From the NCBI GenBank assembly GCA_932294295.1, contig OW028581.1:40053495-40117494 (forward strand): 64,000 nucleotides of DNA, given 5' to 3'. A program made the position numbers and the translations under genes. The notes under the pieces are model-generated. The model saw only the letters and a program-made list of their open reading frames with translations. It searched no databases and was not told the DNA's origin. Positions 1 through 12,027 of the stretch are shown piece by piece. This DNA comes from Alitta virens. Lineage: Eukaryota > Annelida > Polychaeta > Phyllodocida > Nereididae. How positions within the stretch are numbered: position 1 is the first letter of the stretch; each line of letters opens with the position of its first letter.

Positions 1-99
1 ACAAAAGGGGAAGGGGTTTCACTTTATTCTCTAGCATGTCATGATAAGTTATCAGCAATAACATTATCTTTACCTAAGTCTGATATACAGTTCAACATC

Positions 100-600
100 A
101 TATTCTTGCAAAATCAAACACCAGTTTCACTGCTGTCTGTTCTTTTTCTTCATCTAACTCAAGAACCCACGATGGTTGGTGATCATTATGTGCAGTGAGG
201 GGCTTCTTACCAGCATAAATGTAGGGCCAAAATCAAAACCAAAAGCTCCTTCATAATAAACTTTCCGTAAAGTATGCAATAGGATGTTCAACATCATCCC
301 AATCATCTTGGTTCAACTGCACAGCACCAGCTGGATCATCAGTAGCATCCACAGGGTTAGGTTTGAAAATGGTCTGCTGATATCTGGGGAACTGAGCACA
401 GGGAAGTGACACAACATGGTCTTTATTTGTCAAATGCCTTTTTGCAGGGCTCATCCCAAATAAACTTCTCATTTTCATGTATAATTTTGTGAAAGGCACA
501 GTGAATGTCTTGCGGTAGTATCCTACCATACCCAAAAATTGTCTGATGCATTCTTGACCTCAGAAAACCAATAACGCATGCTTAGCTTCAGTTGGAGGTT
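100..600 (-). pseudogene. Ty3/gypsy retrotransposon pol remnant (RT end and RNase H)
   Basis: Decayed piece of a Ty3/gypsy polyprotein on the minus strand. Around 510-595 the translation contains QFLGMVGYYRK, the hallmark that follows the gypsy reverse-transcriptase palm (family form FLGxxxYYRRF). Near 265-290 it reads VEHPIAYFTESLL, equivalent to the HPIAYxSR motif at the start of gypsy RNase H. After a frame change, 105-205 reads KPLTAHNDHQPSW, matching the RNase H 'KPLxxxTDHxPL' region. The pieces lie in different frames with stops between them, so no functional product is expected. No LTR or primer-binding site is visible, and the 5' end of pol is absent. Confidence 0.7.
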
Positions 601-1009
601 GAATAATGTTATGCTAACATTTAAGTGATTACTTCTTAAGAGACATCTAAGTCATATTAAGGAAGGACACGTTCATCAGGTGGCTCATGTTGAGCGGAGT
701 CGAACTGGCAGGATCGTTATCACTGGCAGACAGCAAGGAGGTTCAAGGAAGAAGAACCAGGCACCACTTGAGAAGGTGCAGCAGGGAAGACACCCAATAC
801 ACCCAATGAAGATAAGGTCCAGGTCCAGAAGACTGGTAGGTACCTGCAGGCTGGAACGTGGCAGCTGAAGAAGCTCCTGCAGGCTGTGTGTAAAGAAGCT
901 GAAAGACATGGCTGTGCAGAAATTGTAAGGTAGCCCATTGCTTCTCAGGAGTCAGGGTAGAACTGGCTGGATCTGGCTGACGTCGGCTGAAACATCTGGG
1001 CCTGCTGTT

Positions 1010-2166
1010 GCTGATGGAGCTACTGCTGCTGAATAATCAACTGCTGCTGTTGCTGCTGCTGCTGCTGCTTGTTCCTTCCGACTTGCGCCTTCAGCTGCAG
1101 GAAAACTGACATCAGCTTGGCTTCGACATCGTCATACGTGTTCAAGTCCAACTGAAGATGCTCAGAATATATGTAGTCAGTCATTGAGCAGATTCACAGG
1201 GTCTTTGGATCTGAAGGAGGAGGAGGCTGTGCGATGGCTTTCAAGTGCTGGTCAACCATTGCAGCTGTCTGCCCAGCAGTCTGGACTATTTCAGCAAATT
1301 TGGAGCTTGTTGCAGAAGAATGATTACCAGTATTCTTCCTCTTCTTGAAGGAACCACACTTGGTTGTCACTGGGAAGACTGGACTTGGCTTGACGTCAAC
1401 TTCTTCAACTTCTTCCAGTTCTTCAAGCCATGAATCTAGCTGCCCTGCAATGGAGCTGTCATCAAACTTGGGCAGTTGCTTGTTGCTCTTCGCAATCTTC
1501 TTTAGGTTGACAGCTTGATGAGACGGCACCCTGGAAATGTGTTGCTCAAGGAACCAAAAGTTGGTGATAATCCACTTCTCCATCTCTGATGATCCTTGTA
1601 GTCACGTCTGGTCCTGTTGTAGAGAATATGTCATTCTCCCGGTACCAGTCAGTGATGTCTTGCTCATCATTGAGAGGTAGAAAAGCTTCTCAGTCTTTCT
1701 TCTTGGCTTCTTCTGAGACAGCAGGAACAGTGGTGGAGGAGGCAGGAGGCCTGGGTGGCAGGAAATTCACTTGCATCACTATCATCTTCTTCTTCTTGGT
1801 TGTCTTTCTTCTCCTTCTCTACATCGAAGTCTGGATATCTGTCGCTGTCATCCATGTCAACATCAGAAGACTTGGCAGAAGACTTAGCAGAAGATTTGGC
1901 AGGAGACTTGGCAGAAGACTTTGCTTGGCAGAAACTTGAAAGAAGACCTGGCAGGAGACCTGTCAGGAGGTTGGCAGGAGACCTTGTAGGAGACTTGGTA
2001 GGGTAGGAGTCTTGGTAGGAGCATAATAAGTAGAACTGGCAGGACAAGAAGGAGCTGCAGGAACATTGGATTCTTCAGACTCAAAATTCTTCCCCAGAGG
2101 CAAGTGCAGAAGGCTTTTCTTCTGTGACTTTTTCTTTCCAAGATTGCGTCTCTTCTTGGGTCCCAT
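1010..2166 (-). pseudogene. MADF/BESS-type DNA-binding protein, frame-broken
   Basis: An ATG at 2166 opens a Lys/Arg-rich N-terminus (MGPKKRRNLGKKKSQKK), followed by repetitive KSSAKSPAKSS-like sequence (1860-2000) and an acidic Glu/Asp stretch. Around 1590-1680 the minus strand reads DITDWYRENDIFYNRTRRDYKD, which has the W and YKD spacing of a MADF domain (helical DNA-binding domain of the Myb/SANT group). A frame change follows, then EKWIITNFWFLEQHI, LDSWLEELEEVEEV and, after a stop, a BESS-like amphipathic segment and a poly-Gln run (1020-1075). MADF proteins occur as host factors and as partners of Harbinger-type transposases. At least two frame changes argue that this copy is dead. The family call rests on pattern only. 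Confidence 0.45.
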
Positions 2167-2288
2167 GGTGAAAAGGTAAAGTTGAAACAGCAAACCGGAA
2201 CCACAGCAGCAGCAGAGAAGAGCACTGCGAGATCGATCAGCTTGTTTCAAAGGCAGAGGTGTGAATGAAGTTTGCCTCACTGTGAATG

Positions 2289-2296
2289 ATTATATA
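2289..2296 (-). promoter_or_regulatory. TATA-like box for the MADF-type gene
   Basis: Minus-strand TATATAAT about 125 nt upstream of the ATG at 2166. It is a reasonable core promoter for the broken MADF-type gene. A CACGTG E-box lies at 2311-2316, just upstream. Confidence 0.35.
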
Positions 2297-2304
2297 CTGC
2301 TGGC

Positions 2305-2590
2305 CGAGGTCACGTGATAAGCCAACCGGCCCTGCAATGTCCTGCACCCATTATTAACGTAGCAGCCAGTGACTTTCTTGTGGTACACGTGAGTCACACG
2401 TAGCGTACGTAGGTATTGATTTTTTCTATACGTGGAGACCGGTGACTTATCTGTGGTACACGTGAGTGCATGCATAGAAGCCGTTGGTTTAATCGTCGCT
2501 CATGTACCTCTCCCGCTGGGTTCCCGACCCCCACGTGTGGGACGGTAAACCCGACGGCTTCTATGAGTGTCTCACGTGTGACTTGGCGTA
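2305..2590. repeat. Direct and inverted repeats carrying five CACGTG motifs
   Basis: CACGTG occurs at 2311, 2386, 2459, 2532 and 2573. Two direct copies of a TGTGGTACACGTGAGT block lie at about 2380 and 2453. The second, together with AGAAGCCGTTGGTTT (about 2476), is mirrored by AAACCCGACGGCTTCT (2548-2564) and CACGTG at 2573. Repetition explains the motif cluster, though bHLH-ZIP binding remains possible. Confidence 0.5.
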
Positions 2591-3733
2591 TTCCATGAGT
2601 GCCCCTACGGCAACGATGGCTTCACTACAGTTGCTAACTATAAACAATCACCCGCGTGCTTTCCATGGAAGTTTTGAACATGAGAAAAACATCCATCTGT
2701 TTTGGCAGTTGTTCAAATGTGTTCACGGTTGCAGTACAGATGCCCAATTTTGCGCAATATTAAATTCTACGACCGCAATAAGGCTGTACTGGGATAACTG
2801 GCCATGTGAGAACTTCCCTTTATCCCCAAAACCTGCAGTCTGATTTTATTGAACAGGGTAGCAGTACTTCGGTCTCTGACTAACCAATGGTGTATATAAT
2901 TATCATAAATAATTGTGTCATTTCTTGGCCATTTCAGGTAGTTTGACAAACTGCCTGATGACGAGAGTCGTTAAGCATGGCCTATCGGCATGCTTGCAAA
3001 TTGAAGCAATATTTCGGTCTACTTTTCAGGATGTGTTACCTTTAAATTTTAAAAGAGGGCGGTGTTGCTAATACCCTGGACTACCCCTAGGTGAATCCTC
3101 AAACAGTTTCGCACCTGAGCTCAGAAGGGGGAGGGGATCAACTGAAAAATATGTCTTCACCCATAGGATGGGTGAAGCCTTATAATAATACTGACAATGG
3201 AATGATTATTAGCTTATTATAGAACTTAGAAGGATTTTTTTTGGAAGTACAGGAATTTTAGGATTGTATTAATAAATATGGTTGTAATAAGTATTAGCTG
3301 GGGCATAATGAAATTGATCGGATTTATTGGGAATTATAAAATGGGAACAGGAGTTAAGCTGCGATGGTAGGGATTTATTGGAATTATGGGTATTGTTAAT
3401 ATTAAAGGTGACAATTGAAAAATAACAGGACTCACTGGGGTATATAAAAATTATTAGGACATCTTGGAACATATGGGAATTATTATAACTTATCGGGACA
3501 GATGGGAAATATTAGGTCTTATTGGGACATACGAGGAATTATCAGGGACTCAAAGGAATTTTTGGGAGTTGCGGGATTAGTCTGAGTTGACGAAATTATG
3601 GGGCCTGCAGGTGAATCTATTGTGTTCTAGTGGAGTGCTTAACTTCCAGTCCCATGAACAAGGCTCCAATGTGATCGCCAATAGTTGATATGAACTATGG
3701 TCAATGCATTCATATTATTGAAACTGTGTTTAC
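2591..3733. other. No gene recognised
   Basis: AT-rich, with loosely repetitive 'TTATTGGGAATTAT'-like phrases around 3300-3570. I see no convincing exon or transposon end. The 3' end of the minus-strand gene that begins to the right probably falls in or left of this stretch. Confidence 0.4.
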
Positions 3734-5340
3734 CATCTACATCTGGCAGCCTACCAGGCTGCCTTAATTGCTTTGGTATGGCCACATTTGCCCTCCTTGC
3801 TTTGGCCTTCCCAAGCCTTCTTAGTAGGGGCTTGAAAAATGACTCCTCCGCATGCGTCCGCAAGGCCGATATGGTGAATGCATCAACATTACTTCGGGGC
3901 TTGCGAATTAGGTAGTTCATCAGCCTTCCTAAAATGGAAATATTTTCCAATGTGAAATGTCTAGTCAAAATTTTCTGATTACATCAGTAGAATACTACCT
4001 AATAATAGACTTATTGGTCAATATATTCCGATAAGTGTTGCCATATCAACTAGCCATAAAGGTAATTGGTCAAAAGGCAATCAAACATAGATGTATTTGG
4101 GGTGAAACGATTACCCGGTTAACCGGTATGCCATTATACGGATACAATATATGTAACTGAATAACCACCACATATGTTAAATCTTTATGTGTTTATGCTT
4201 GATGACCTTGTTGACCCTGAGACACCTGCTGCTTGTCACCATCATATATACTAAATTGGCAACATTTTCCTGCCCCAACAACACCCTTGGTTAACCGGTT
4301 AAGGGTCGGTTAAAAGGTGTCTGGTTACCGGTTAGAAACTTTTTCTAACATTTTCAGCCCTAGATATATCTATGAATAAAAACCGTGTCTAAAGACAGTA
4401 CTTGTGCGATTTAGCTAGTCAAAATAAAAGAGTTATTTACCATATGACAGGACTGCCCTGTGGAAATTCCATGCATGATTTGGTCTCCCAGTATCAAAAT
4501 TTGTGTAACTAAATACTAAAACCTACTAGTTTGACAACAAAATGACAAGTTTCTGATAACTATGTTACTTACGAATTGCGTGTAGATGCTTAATCAGAGC
4601 AGCAGGCCCTGTATCTTCAAAGTACTCTTTGGCTGTGATGTAAGCATTTATAGCCCTTCCATTTAAGCAATGCAGGAGATTGCACTCTGTGGGGTTTGCA
4701 TAAAATAAAAACCTTCTGATGTATACGATGTCCTCCTCAATGGTTCTTAGTGAATTTTCTTGATTCTGGAACAAGATTGAAGGAAGAAATTGTATAGGCT
4801 TGATGTAGCTGAATCCTGCTGATTGACTAAAGAAATAGTTTACTTACAGTAATAAAAAATGTGGCAAGCTCTTCAATTGCGGGATCATTTCGGGGGAAAC
4901 TGTCTAAGAGGACCGCCCTCTTTCTTTCCCTGTAATTCGCATTGTTCACCATACTTCTCCTTTGCAGCAGGCGCTTTGCTTGTTCTGGAAGAGTCTATTT
5001 AAAAAAGAAAAAAGAAGAATTTTAAAGTTTAAATGGAAAAATACAAATATATATGTCAGGAAACCTCAAATATATGCTGGTATTGCTATTTGGAAAATGC
5101 CAATCTGTGACTTTATGTTGGAGAATTATACAATGCTGTCCATGTATCAAATATAAAACTGTTAAAAACAGGTAATTTATGTTAACTCCAGTAAAAACAA
5201 TAAAATGATACAAATAATTCTGAATTGTAACCATTTTGCATCCATAAAACAATTAAAAAATTAAAAATATATACATAACACAAAGGCCAAACAACAACTA
5301 TAGAAATATACCTTGCTCCACAATGGCCAGTATATATTTG
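3734..5340 (-). CDS. C-terminal exons of the micro-exon gene (recombinase-core-like)
   Basis: Four exons join without a stop: 5312-5340 (29 nt, phase 1 to 0), 4848-4994 (0 to 0), 4573-4765 (0 to 1) and 3734-3928 (1 to 1). The product is helical and basic. Recognisable stretches are NIYWPLWSK, AKRLLQRRSMVNNANYRERK, FPRNDPAIEELATFFIT, IVYIRRFLFYANP, LNGRAINAYITAKEY, LMNYLIRKPRSNVDAF and ISALRTHAEESFFKPLLRRL. The pattern of an N-terminal helix, 'IVxxIRRFLxY' and a later 'IxxYI' is what SAM-like core-binding domains of tyrosine recombinases look like. Donors are GTAAGT or GTAAAC, and acceptors have pyrimidine tracts. Confidence 0.6.
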
Positions 5341-8300
5341 CTGATATCAAGAAAATATTTCAAGTCAGTATGCATAAAGTTCTTTTTTAATAACAAAAAC
5401 AATATACAAGCAATAACGTAAATTTCTTACGTTCTGTGGATGAGTCGTATGCTCTTAGAGCAGGAAGTGCTGTAATAACAAGATTAAACAATATCAAAGT
5501 ATCCAAAAAGTTATTTCACGTATTTCATAGATGACATGCTAATGGAAGTTTGTAATGGCCCTTTATTAATAATGAACTAATATGAACACAAATACATGAT
5601 TAAATAAATACATAAGACAAATGATTAGGGCTATGTCTGAACTGATAATATGAAATAACTAAATATATATTATTCACATTGACATATCAGTATGATGCAT
5701 ATGTATAAGATAATAATAATAATATATGAAATATATCCAGTATGAATTAATAATCAAAGTTAATACATTTACATATACAAGAATAATCAGTAATTATACA
5801 TCTGGTAACATTAACTTAAGTCATCTATTAACAAATAAGAATAATTAAAAAAAAGAAGAAAACTCACATACACACTTCTCAACTTACATGAATAACACTT
5901 CACCAAGAGGGCAAATATATTAGCTTTACCAAATGAATTGAATCATCATTTATTTCCTGGTGTAACCCTGGTTGATGAGTTTAACTCGAAGACTTACTGT
6001 TGTTTTTATGAGACAATAACTCTTGTGTGTCATATGGGTGGGAACTAAACAAATCCATTTCCTCATTTATTATATCTTAGAGCACACTTGCAACCTTTAC
6101 ATAAGGAATTTCACCATTCCTTTAATAACACCTATAATAATTCTCAAAGCCACACTTACCAATGGTTATAGCTGCTGGAAAAGCACCTGAAACACAGCAG
6201 ATAAGATCACTATTAAACAAATGCATCGTTGTCAAAATTAAATACTAGGAAACATGACATCAATCAATGTCATTATCATTCCTCCTTAACTGTCACATTG
6301 ACTATTACAGCGAGGAGAAAAACTACTAGAGGGCACCACTGTCACCAGAGCAGATAAAGCACAATTAGATTCAGATTCAGAGATATCTAACTGACCTTTG
6401 CTTTCCATTAATGCACAAGACCATCAAACTACAGTTCATCACTTTGATCAGTTTAACAAAATTCCACATTATCATCAAATACACACCTGTGCCATACATG
6501 GCAGGAACTTCAGTTTCTGAAACAGAGGGAGAAAATATCATTCTTTTTCCGCAGTTGTTAATTGACAAGAACAGCAACTGCTCAATGTCATAATTATTAA
6601 CATGAGACCATAAAAATTAATATATATTATGATAATGCAGTGACTGACATATTTTAATGCAATCTTGATAGCAATTACTAATTTTACAATACAATTTCTC
6701 TTTTATGTCCTGAGTCAGAAACTCACCTGAAGTCATCATGGAAGGAGCTTCAGTTTCTGAAAGAGAGGCAGATAAGATCATTGTTTTTCCACAGTCATTA
6801 ATTGAAGAGAACAGCAATTGCTCAATGTAATTAATATTAATATGAGACAATAAAAATGGATATATATTATGATAATGCAAGTGACTGACATATTTTAATG
6901 GACTCTTGACATCAATTACTAATTTTACAATACAATTTCTCTTTTATGTTCTGAGTCAGAAACTCACCTGTAGTCATCATGGAAGGAGCTACAGTTTCTG
7001 AAACAGAGGCAGATAAGATCATTATTTTTCCACAGTCATGTTTAATTAGTGTGCACTCAATGTAACTAAAATGTATAACTGACCAAGGCAAATCATGTTC
7101 TTAATATCATATAATTTTGTGAAGCTCAAGTTTGGTTAGATGGAATATTGATAAATATTTCTACTTACCCTTCAATGTGAACTTTAATTGATGACCGATT
7201 TTTTTTTAAGCATCCATTTTGTCTAGATTTGGCTGTAAATTAACAAAATAAACATATGACAATAAATGTGCAATTTGCAGTAATTTTCTCTTAATATGTT
7301 GCATATTTATCTCTACTGGCTTACCTTGTACAAAGTCTGATACCGGAAAAGCCTCTGTCCGTCTTGACGCTGGGAGCTTCCCTGAAAACAGGGATGCTTA
7401 TCAGCCCTGACTCCCAACGCCTTACATTGGTGGCAATCTGCAGGCCAACCATGTTTGCTGGAAATACCAGATTACAGTTACTTTCAGAATCTTAGTATTT
7501 GATAAATGACTTTGTAAAGTAATATGTTAATGAAAACTCACTCATTTTTTATAATTTCTTTGGCCACCACATGAATATCAGCCCTTTTGCTGTCATAGTC
7601 ATGCACTCTCAAGTGGCGGGCAAGTTTTTGTGACCCAACCGGCACAAAACAAAATGGGCATATTTTTTCTGAAATATGAGAGTATTTCAGTGACAAAATG
7701 TCCATGTTGATAGCATACCTTAGTTTTTGCATGTCCTGATTAGGACATGGTAACAAAATCGTATCATATGTTATTTTTGAACAGTTTACTTTTACACTGT
7801 GACTTTATTCCGAATCAGGGTCTCATTGGCATGAGATATGTTATTATAATAATTATGAAACTTTTAAATTCCCAACATTTGCTCAAACTAAAGTAAAATT
7901 AGTAAAAACTTGAGACGAGGAAATAGTTAATGTGTGAAATATGAAACTGGAATTCTTATTTCATAAAAACATGGTATGAAAACGAAAAATATTGTGAATA
8001 AGTAACTCACTGAGCCCAACAATGCATGGATCACTCTCTGCAATCATTCCATTGTAGCATACGTTATCATTGACAAGAAATAAACTTTGACAAGGACTGC
8101 TATGCAATTACCATACCATTAGTATAGGATCATAAAAAGCATAATATTGATCATTAATATTAATTTGACTATTAGAAGCCTTGTTATTACACCCCATTAG
8201 ATACACACCTTGTTGCACTTCGGGTTCCACTGGAACTTCTGCAGAAAAGACCAACATAAAACCTTCACTATAGGATCTACATCAAACTACTGTTATACTA

Positions 8301-11300
8301 TAATCGTCATAATTACACAATTAAACCATCAAATTCCCTATCATTACCCTAAATGAGATACACACCTGAGTCACACCTTTTTTATGAAAGTAAAGTGCTA
8401 CAGATAACGTAGACATTTCATAATATAGAAAGTATAATAATAAACATTCAAGCATAATAAGTAAGATACTCACCAGAAGTGACAGTGGCCGAGGCTGGCT
8501 CTGAAAATGTAATCAGGGCTTGTTAGAATTTAAAGAGGAAAGGGTCACTTTCATCAAAAGGATCTGATATGGTATTGGTTACTGGATAATGAGCAAAATA
8601 ATCATGGTCGTAGGCCAATCAAAATATATGTGTAGTATTTCAATAAATTAAAAATAGTGATCACTAATATTAAATTGAATGAGATAAAAATGTTTGATGT
8701 ATTAGATTTAGGATTCATCATACTTTGAAGAAAGTAACAAAATTTTATGAAATTCAAATGCCTTGCATAACGTAACATTTTCATGATATTAGAAATAAGG
8801 ATCCCTCAGGCATAGTTTATGGAAATGAAGCTCATTTCGATGAAAGTCAAATGATATTTTGACTTAGCAATTGCATAATAGAAAATAACCAAGAATTCTT
8901 ACACAAAATACTTTTAGAAAATGTAATTGACATTGATGAGAGCAAAGTGCTATGTATAACTTAGAAATTGCATAACAAATGTATCTCAGCTTATGTTTGA
9001 TATCTGTATCAGTGCCATGAAGAACATTGTTATGCAGGCTGAGATAATCATTTGCTTTCTGTGACGAAGTTGGCAGGTAAAACAGCATCTACTACAATAA
9101 TGACCACACATTGTCAGGTATCAAGATAAGCATGATCCTAACCCTTCATATTCATCATTCAAGCATATCGTAGCTCATACAGTCACACAGATATGAATGT
9201 GTATTTGTTTCAGAAATAAAACATTGTCAAGCGAAGTTACTCATACTCAATCATGCCAATGTATTTCAGCTCAGGCTTGAGGTCAGTATTAATGTCATGA
9301 AAAAAATTGTTTAGAGGTCTCAGATACTCACCGATTAAAGCATCCTGATGTGATTCTGAAAGAATCAACAAAGTTTATAAGGTAGTACAGCATAATTACA
9401 ATTACTAAAATTGCATTGTCACATGCAATGGAGAACTATGCTCCTGCACTTGTCACAGAATCATATTAAGAACATATTTTGTGAAAGTGGATACAGGCAG
9501 AAAACTTAATAGAAACTTTCAAAGAGTTGTTTCCCAACGCTAACAGTCAGGGATGGCGTCAAAATACTGCTCATGAAAATATGCTTTTACCAGGACTCTC
9601 ACTTTGGTAAGGTACACACATCGTTTGTCAAAACAAACTTTGTTGAAATGCAGACAGCAAAAACTTTAACAGTGAAATTCAAAACAAAACCAAATTTGAA
9701 AGAGACTCTCATGTGAATGGAACAACATAATGACAAATGTTGCGAGAAATGAATGATAATGATAACCATGTTACAGGGAAAAGCATGCTCCCAAACACTT
9801 ATCACAAACCATATCTCAGCTTATACAATGATGTTTTAGTTCATTTAAGATTTATATAATCCGAACTCAGATACTCACCTTCCATTTCTGGTTTATCTGC
9901 CACAAAAAAATTAATATGTATGTATTTAGCAAATTGCAGCTATCACAATTGCATCAGCATGTTATCAAAAAAGTAAGTCTTATACACAGTATTGATATCA
10001 GATGATATTGGTTCTGGAGACTCAACAATCTATATTCTCACATAAACTGTATTGTCATCATCATTAGTACTTTCCCTTTAACTGTCAACTGCAGGGATGT
10101 ACTGACTGAAGGTTGTGCAATTTTGAATCTGCCTTCACCCTGCCTTGGTGACGTCACAAGCTGATTGTGACATCACAATGAATTTTTTTATGTCACAATA
10201 GTCTAAATATAGCAGGACATTATCCAGTCATTCCTCACCAATGTATGTCTCTCTAGAAGACACAAATGTATTTGTGTTGCTGCCCCACACTAATTAAAGA
10301 ATCACACAAATGTATCTCAGCTTATGTTTGATGTCAGTATCAGTGCCATGAAGAACATTGTTATGCAGACTGAGATAATCACTGGTAATGCTTGCTACGT
10401 TAAAGCTGGCAGGTAAAACAGCATCTACTACAATAATGACCACACATTGTCAGGTATCAAGATAAGCATGATCCTAACCCTTCATATTCATCATTCAAGC
10501 ATATCGTAGCTCATACAGTCACACAGATATGAATGTGTATTTGTTTCAGAAATAAAACATTGTCAAGCGAAGTTACTCATACTCAATCATGCCAATGTAT
10601 TTCAGCTCAGGCTTGAGGTCAGTATTAATGTCATGAAAAAAATTGTTTAGAGGTCTCAGATACTCACCGATTAAAGCATCCTGATGTGATTCTGAAAGAA
10701 TCAACAAAGTTTATAAGGTAGTACAGCATAATTACAATTACTAAAATTGCATTGTCACATGCAATGGAGAACTATGCTCCTGCACTTGTCACAGAATCAT
10801 ATTAAGAACATATTTTGTGAAAGTGGATACAGGCAGAAAACTTAATAGAAACTTTCAAAGAGTTGTTTCCCAACGCTAACAGTCAGGGATGGCGTCAAAA
10901 TACTGCTCATGAAAATATGCTTTTACCAGGACTCTCACTTTGGTAAGGTACACACATCGTTTGTCAAAACAAACTTTGTTGAAATGCAGACAGCAAAAAC
11001 TTTAACAGTGAAATTCAAAACAAAACCAAATTTGAAAGAGACTTTCATGTGAATGGAACAACATAATGACAAATGTTGCGAGAAATGAATGATAATGATA
11101 ACCATGTTACAGGGAAAAGCATGCTCCCAAACACTTATCACAAACCATATCTCAGCTTATACAATGATGTTTTAGTTCATTTAAGATTTATATAATCCGA
11201 ACTCAGATACTCACCTTCCATTTCTGGTTTATCTGCCACAAAAAAATTAATATGTATGTATTTAGCAAATTGCAGCTATCACAATTGCATCAGCATGTTA

Positions 11301-12027
11301 TCAAAAAAGTAAGTCTTATACACAGTATTGATATCAGATGATATTGGTTCTGGAGACTCAACAATCTATATTCTCACATAAACTGTATTGTCATCATCAT
11401 TAGTACTTTCCCTTTAACTGTCAACTGCAGGGATGTACTGACTGAAGGTTGTGCAATTTTGAATCTGCCTTCACCCTGCCTTGGTGACGTCACAAGCTGA
11501 TTGTGACATCACAATGAGTTTTTTTATGTCACAATAGTCTAAATATAGCAGGACATTATCCAGTCATTCCTCACCAATGTATGTCTCTCTAGAAGACACA
11601 AATGTATTTGTGTTGCTGCCCCACACTAATTAAAGAATCACACAAATGTATCTCAGCTTATGTTTGATGTCAGTATCAGTGCCATGAAGAACATTGTTAT
11701 GCAGACTGAGATAATCACTGGTAATGCTTGCTACGTTAAAGCTGGCAGGTAAAACAGCATCTACTACAATAATGACCACACATTGTCAGGTATCAAGATA
11801 AGCATGATCCTAACCCTTCATATTCATCATTCAAGCATATCGTAGCTCATACAGTCACACAGATATGAATGTGTATTTGTTTCAGAAATAAAACATTGTC
11901 AAGCGAAGTTACTCATACTCAATCATGCCAATGTATTTCAGCTCAGGCTTGAGGTCAGTATTAATGTCATGAAAAAAATTGTTTAGAGGTCTCAGATACT
12001 CACCGATTAAAGCATCCTGATGTGATT
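3734..12027 (-). CDS. Micro-exon zinc-finger / recombinase-core-like gene (partial)
   Basis: Multi-exon gene rebuilt from splice sites and phase. From 5' to 3' the exons are 12004-12027, 11215-11232, 10668-10691, 9879-9896, 9332-9355, 8474-8500, 8209-8238 (micro-exons); 7542-7668 and 7325-7457 (zinc-binding); 6968-6997, 6727-6756, 6487-6516, 6160-6186, 5431-5469 (micro-exons); 5312-5340, 4848-4994, 4573-4765, 3734-3928 (C-terminal). All micro-exons start and end in phase 1, so any subset keeps the frame. The join between 7325 (phase 0 out) and 6968 (phase 1 in) is unresolved: stretch 7169-7232 has the right length and splice sites but an in-frame TAA. No start exon or terminal exon was found. 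I do not know the function. The C2H2 plus helical-core layout resembles zinc-finger genes related to Crypton-type tyrosine recombinases that are abundant in marine invertebrates; no catalytic R/H/R/Y set is visible. Confidence 0.6.
5431..6997 (-). CDS. Downstream micro-exon cassette (5 symmetric exons)
   Basis: Exons 6968-6997, 6727-6756 and 6487-6516 (30 nt each) are tandem relatives 240-241 nt apart, encoding ETVAPSMMTT, ETEAPSMMTS and ETEVPAMYGT respectively. Exons 6160-6186 (27 nt, GAFPAAITI) and 5431-5469 (39 nt, ALPALRAYDSSTE) follow. Each has a TTTCAG-like acceptor and a GTGAGT/GTAAGT-like donor and is phase 1 on both sides. They probably encode a flexible Ser/Thr/Pro/Glu linker whose length can vary by exon skipping. 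Flanking intron sequence is duplicated with the exons, so the array grew by local tandem duplication. Confidence 0.6.
7325..7668 (-). CDS. Zinc-binding exons of the micro-exon gene
   Basis: Exon 7542-7668 (phase 1 to 2) encodes ICPFCFVPVGSQKLARHLRVH, a C2H2-type finger (C-x2-C ... H-x3-H), followed by a basic helix ending AKEIIKN. It joins in phase to exon 7325-7457, which reads KHGWPADCHQCKALG...KHPCFQG and then RLFRYQTLYK. The second part has a C-x2-C plus His/Cys set that could form another zinc site. Upstream phase-1 micro-exons splice cleanly into the first exon. Confidence 0.65.
8209..8500 (-). CDS. Two unduplicated micro-exons upstream of the zinc finger
   Basis: Exon 8474-8500 (27 nt, EPASATVTS) and exon 8209-8238 (30 nt, EVPVEPEVQQ) have good acceptors and donors on the minus strand and are phase 1 on both sides. 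They are acidic and rich in Val/Pro/Ser, like the other cassettes. Confidence 0.5.

Noticed and set aside
2502..2843. 113-codon plus-strand frame after the E-box cluster
   Set aside because: It lies partly in the inverted repeats and has no recognisable motif or splice context.
4080..4345. GGTTAACCGGTT-type palindromes suggesting a transposon end
   Set aside because: Two clusters about 150 nt apart lie in an intron of the micro-exon gene without definable ends or target duplication; too weak to call.
9599..11141. Two near-identical 68-codon minus-strand reading frames (9599-9805 and 10935-11141)
   Set aside because: They repeat because the 1,336-bp unit is duplicated. They lie between spliced micro-exons and show no family pattern, so they are intronic.
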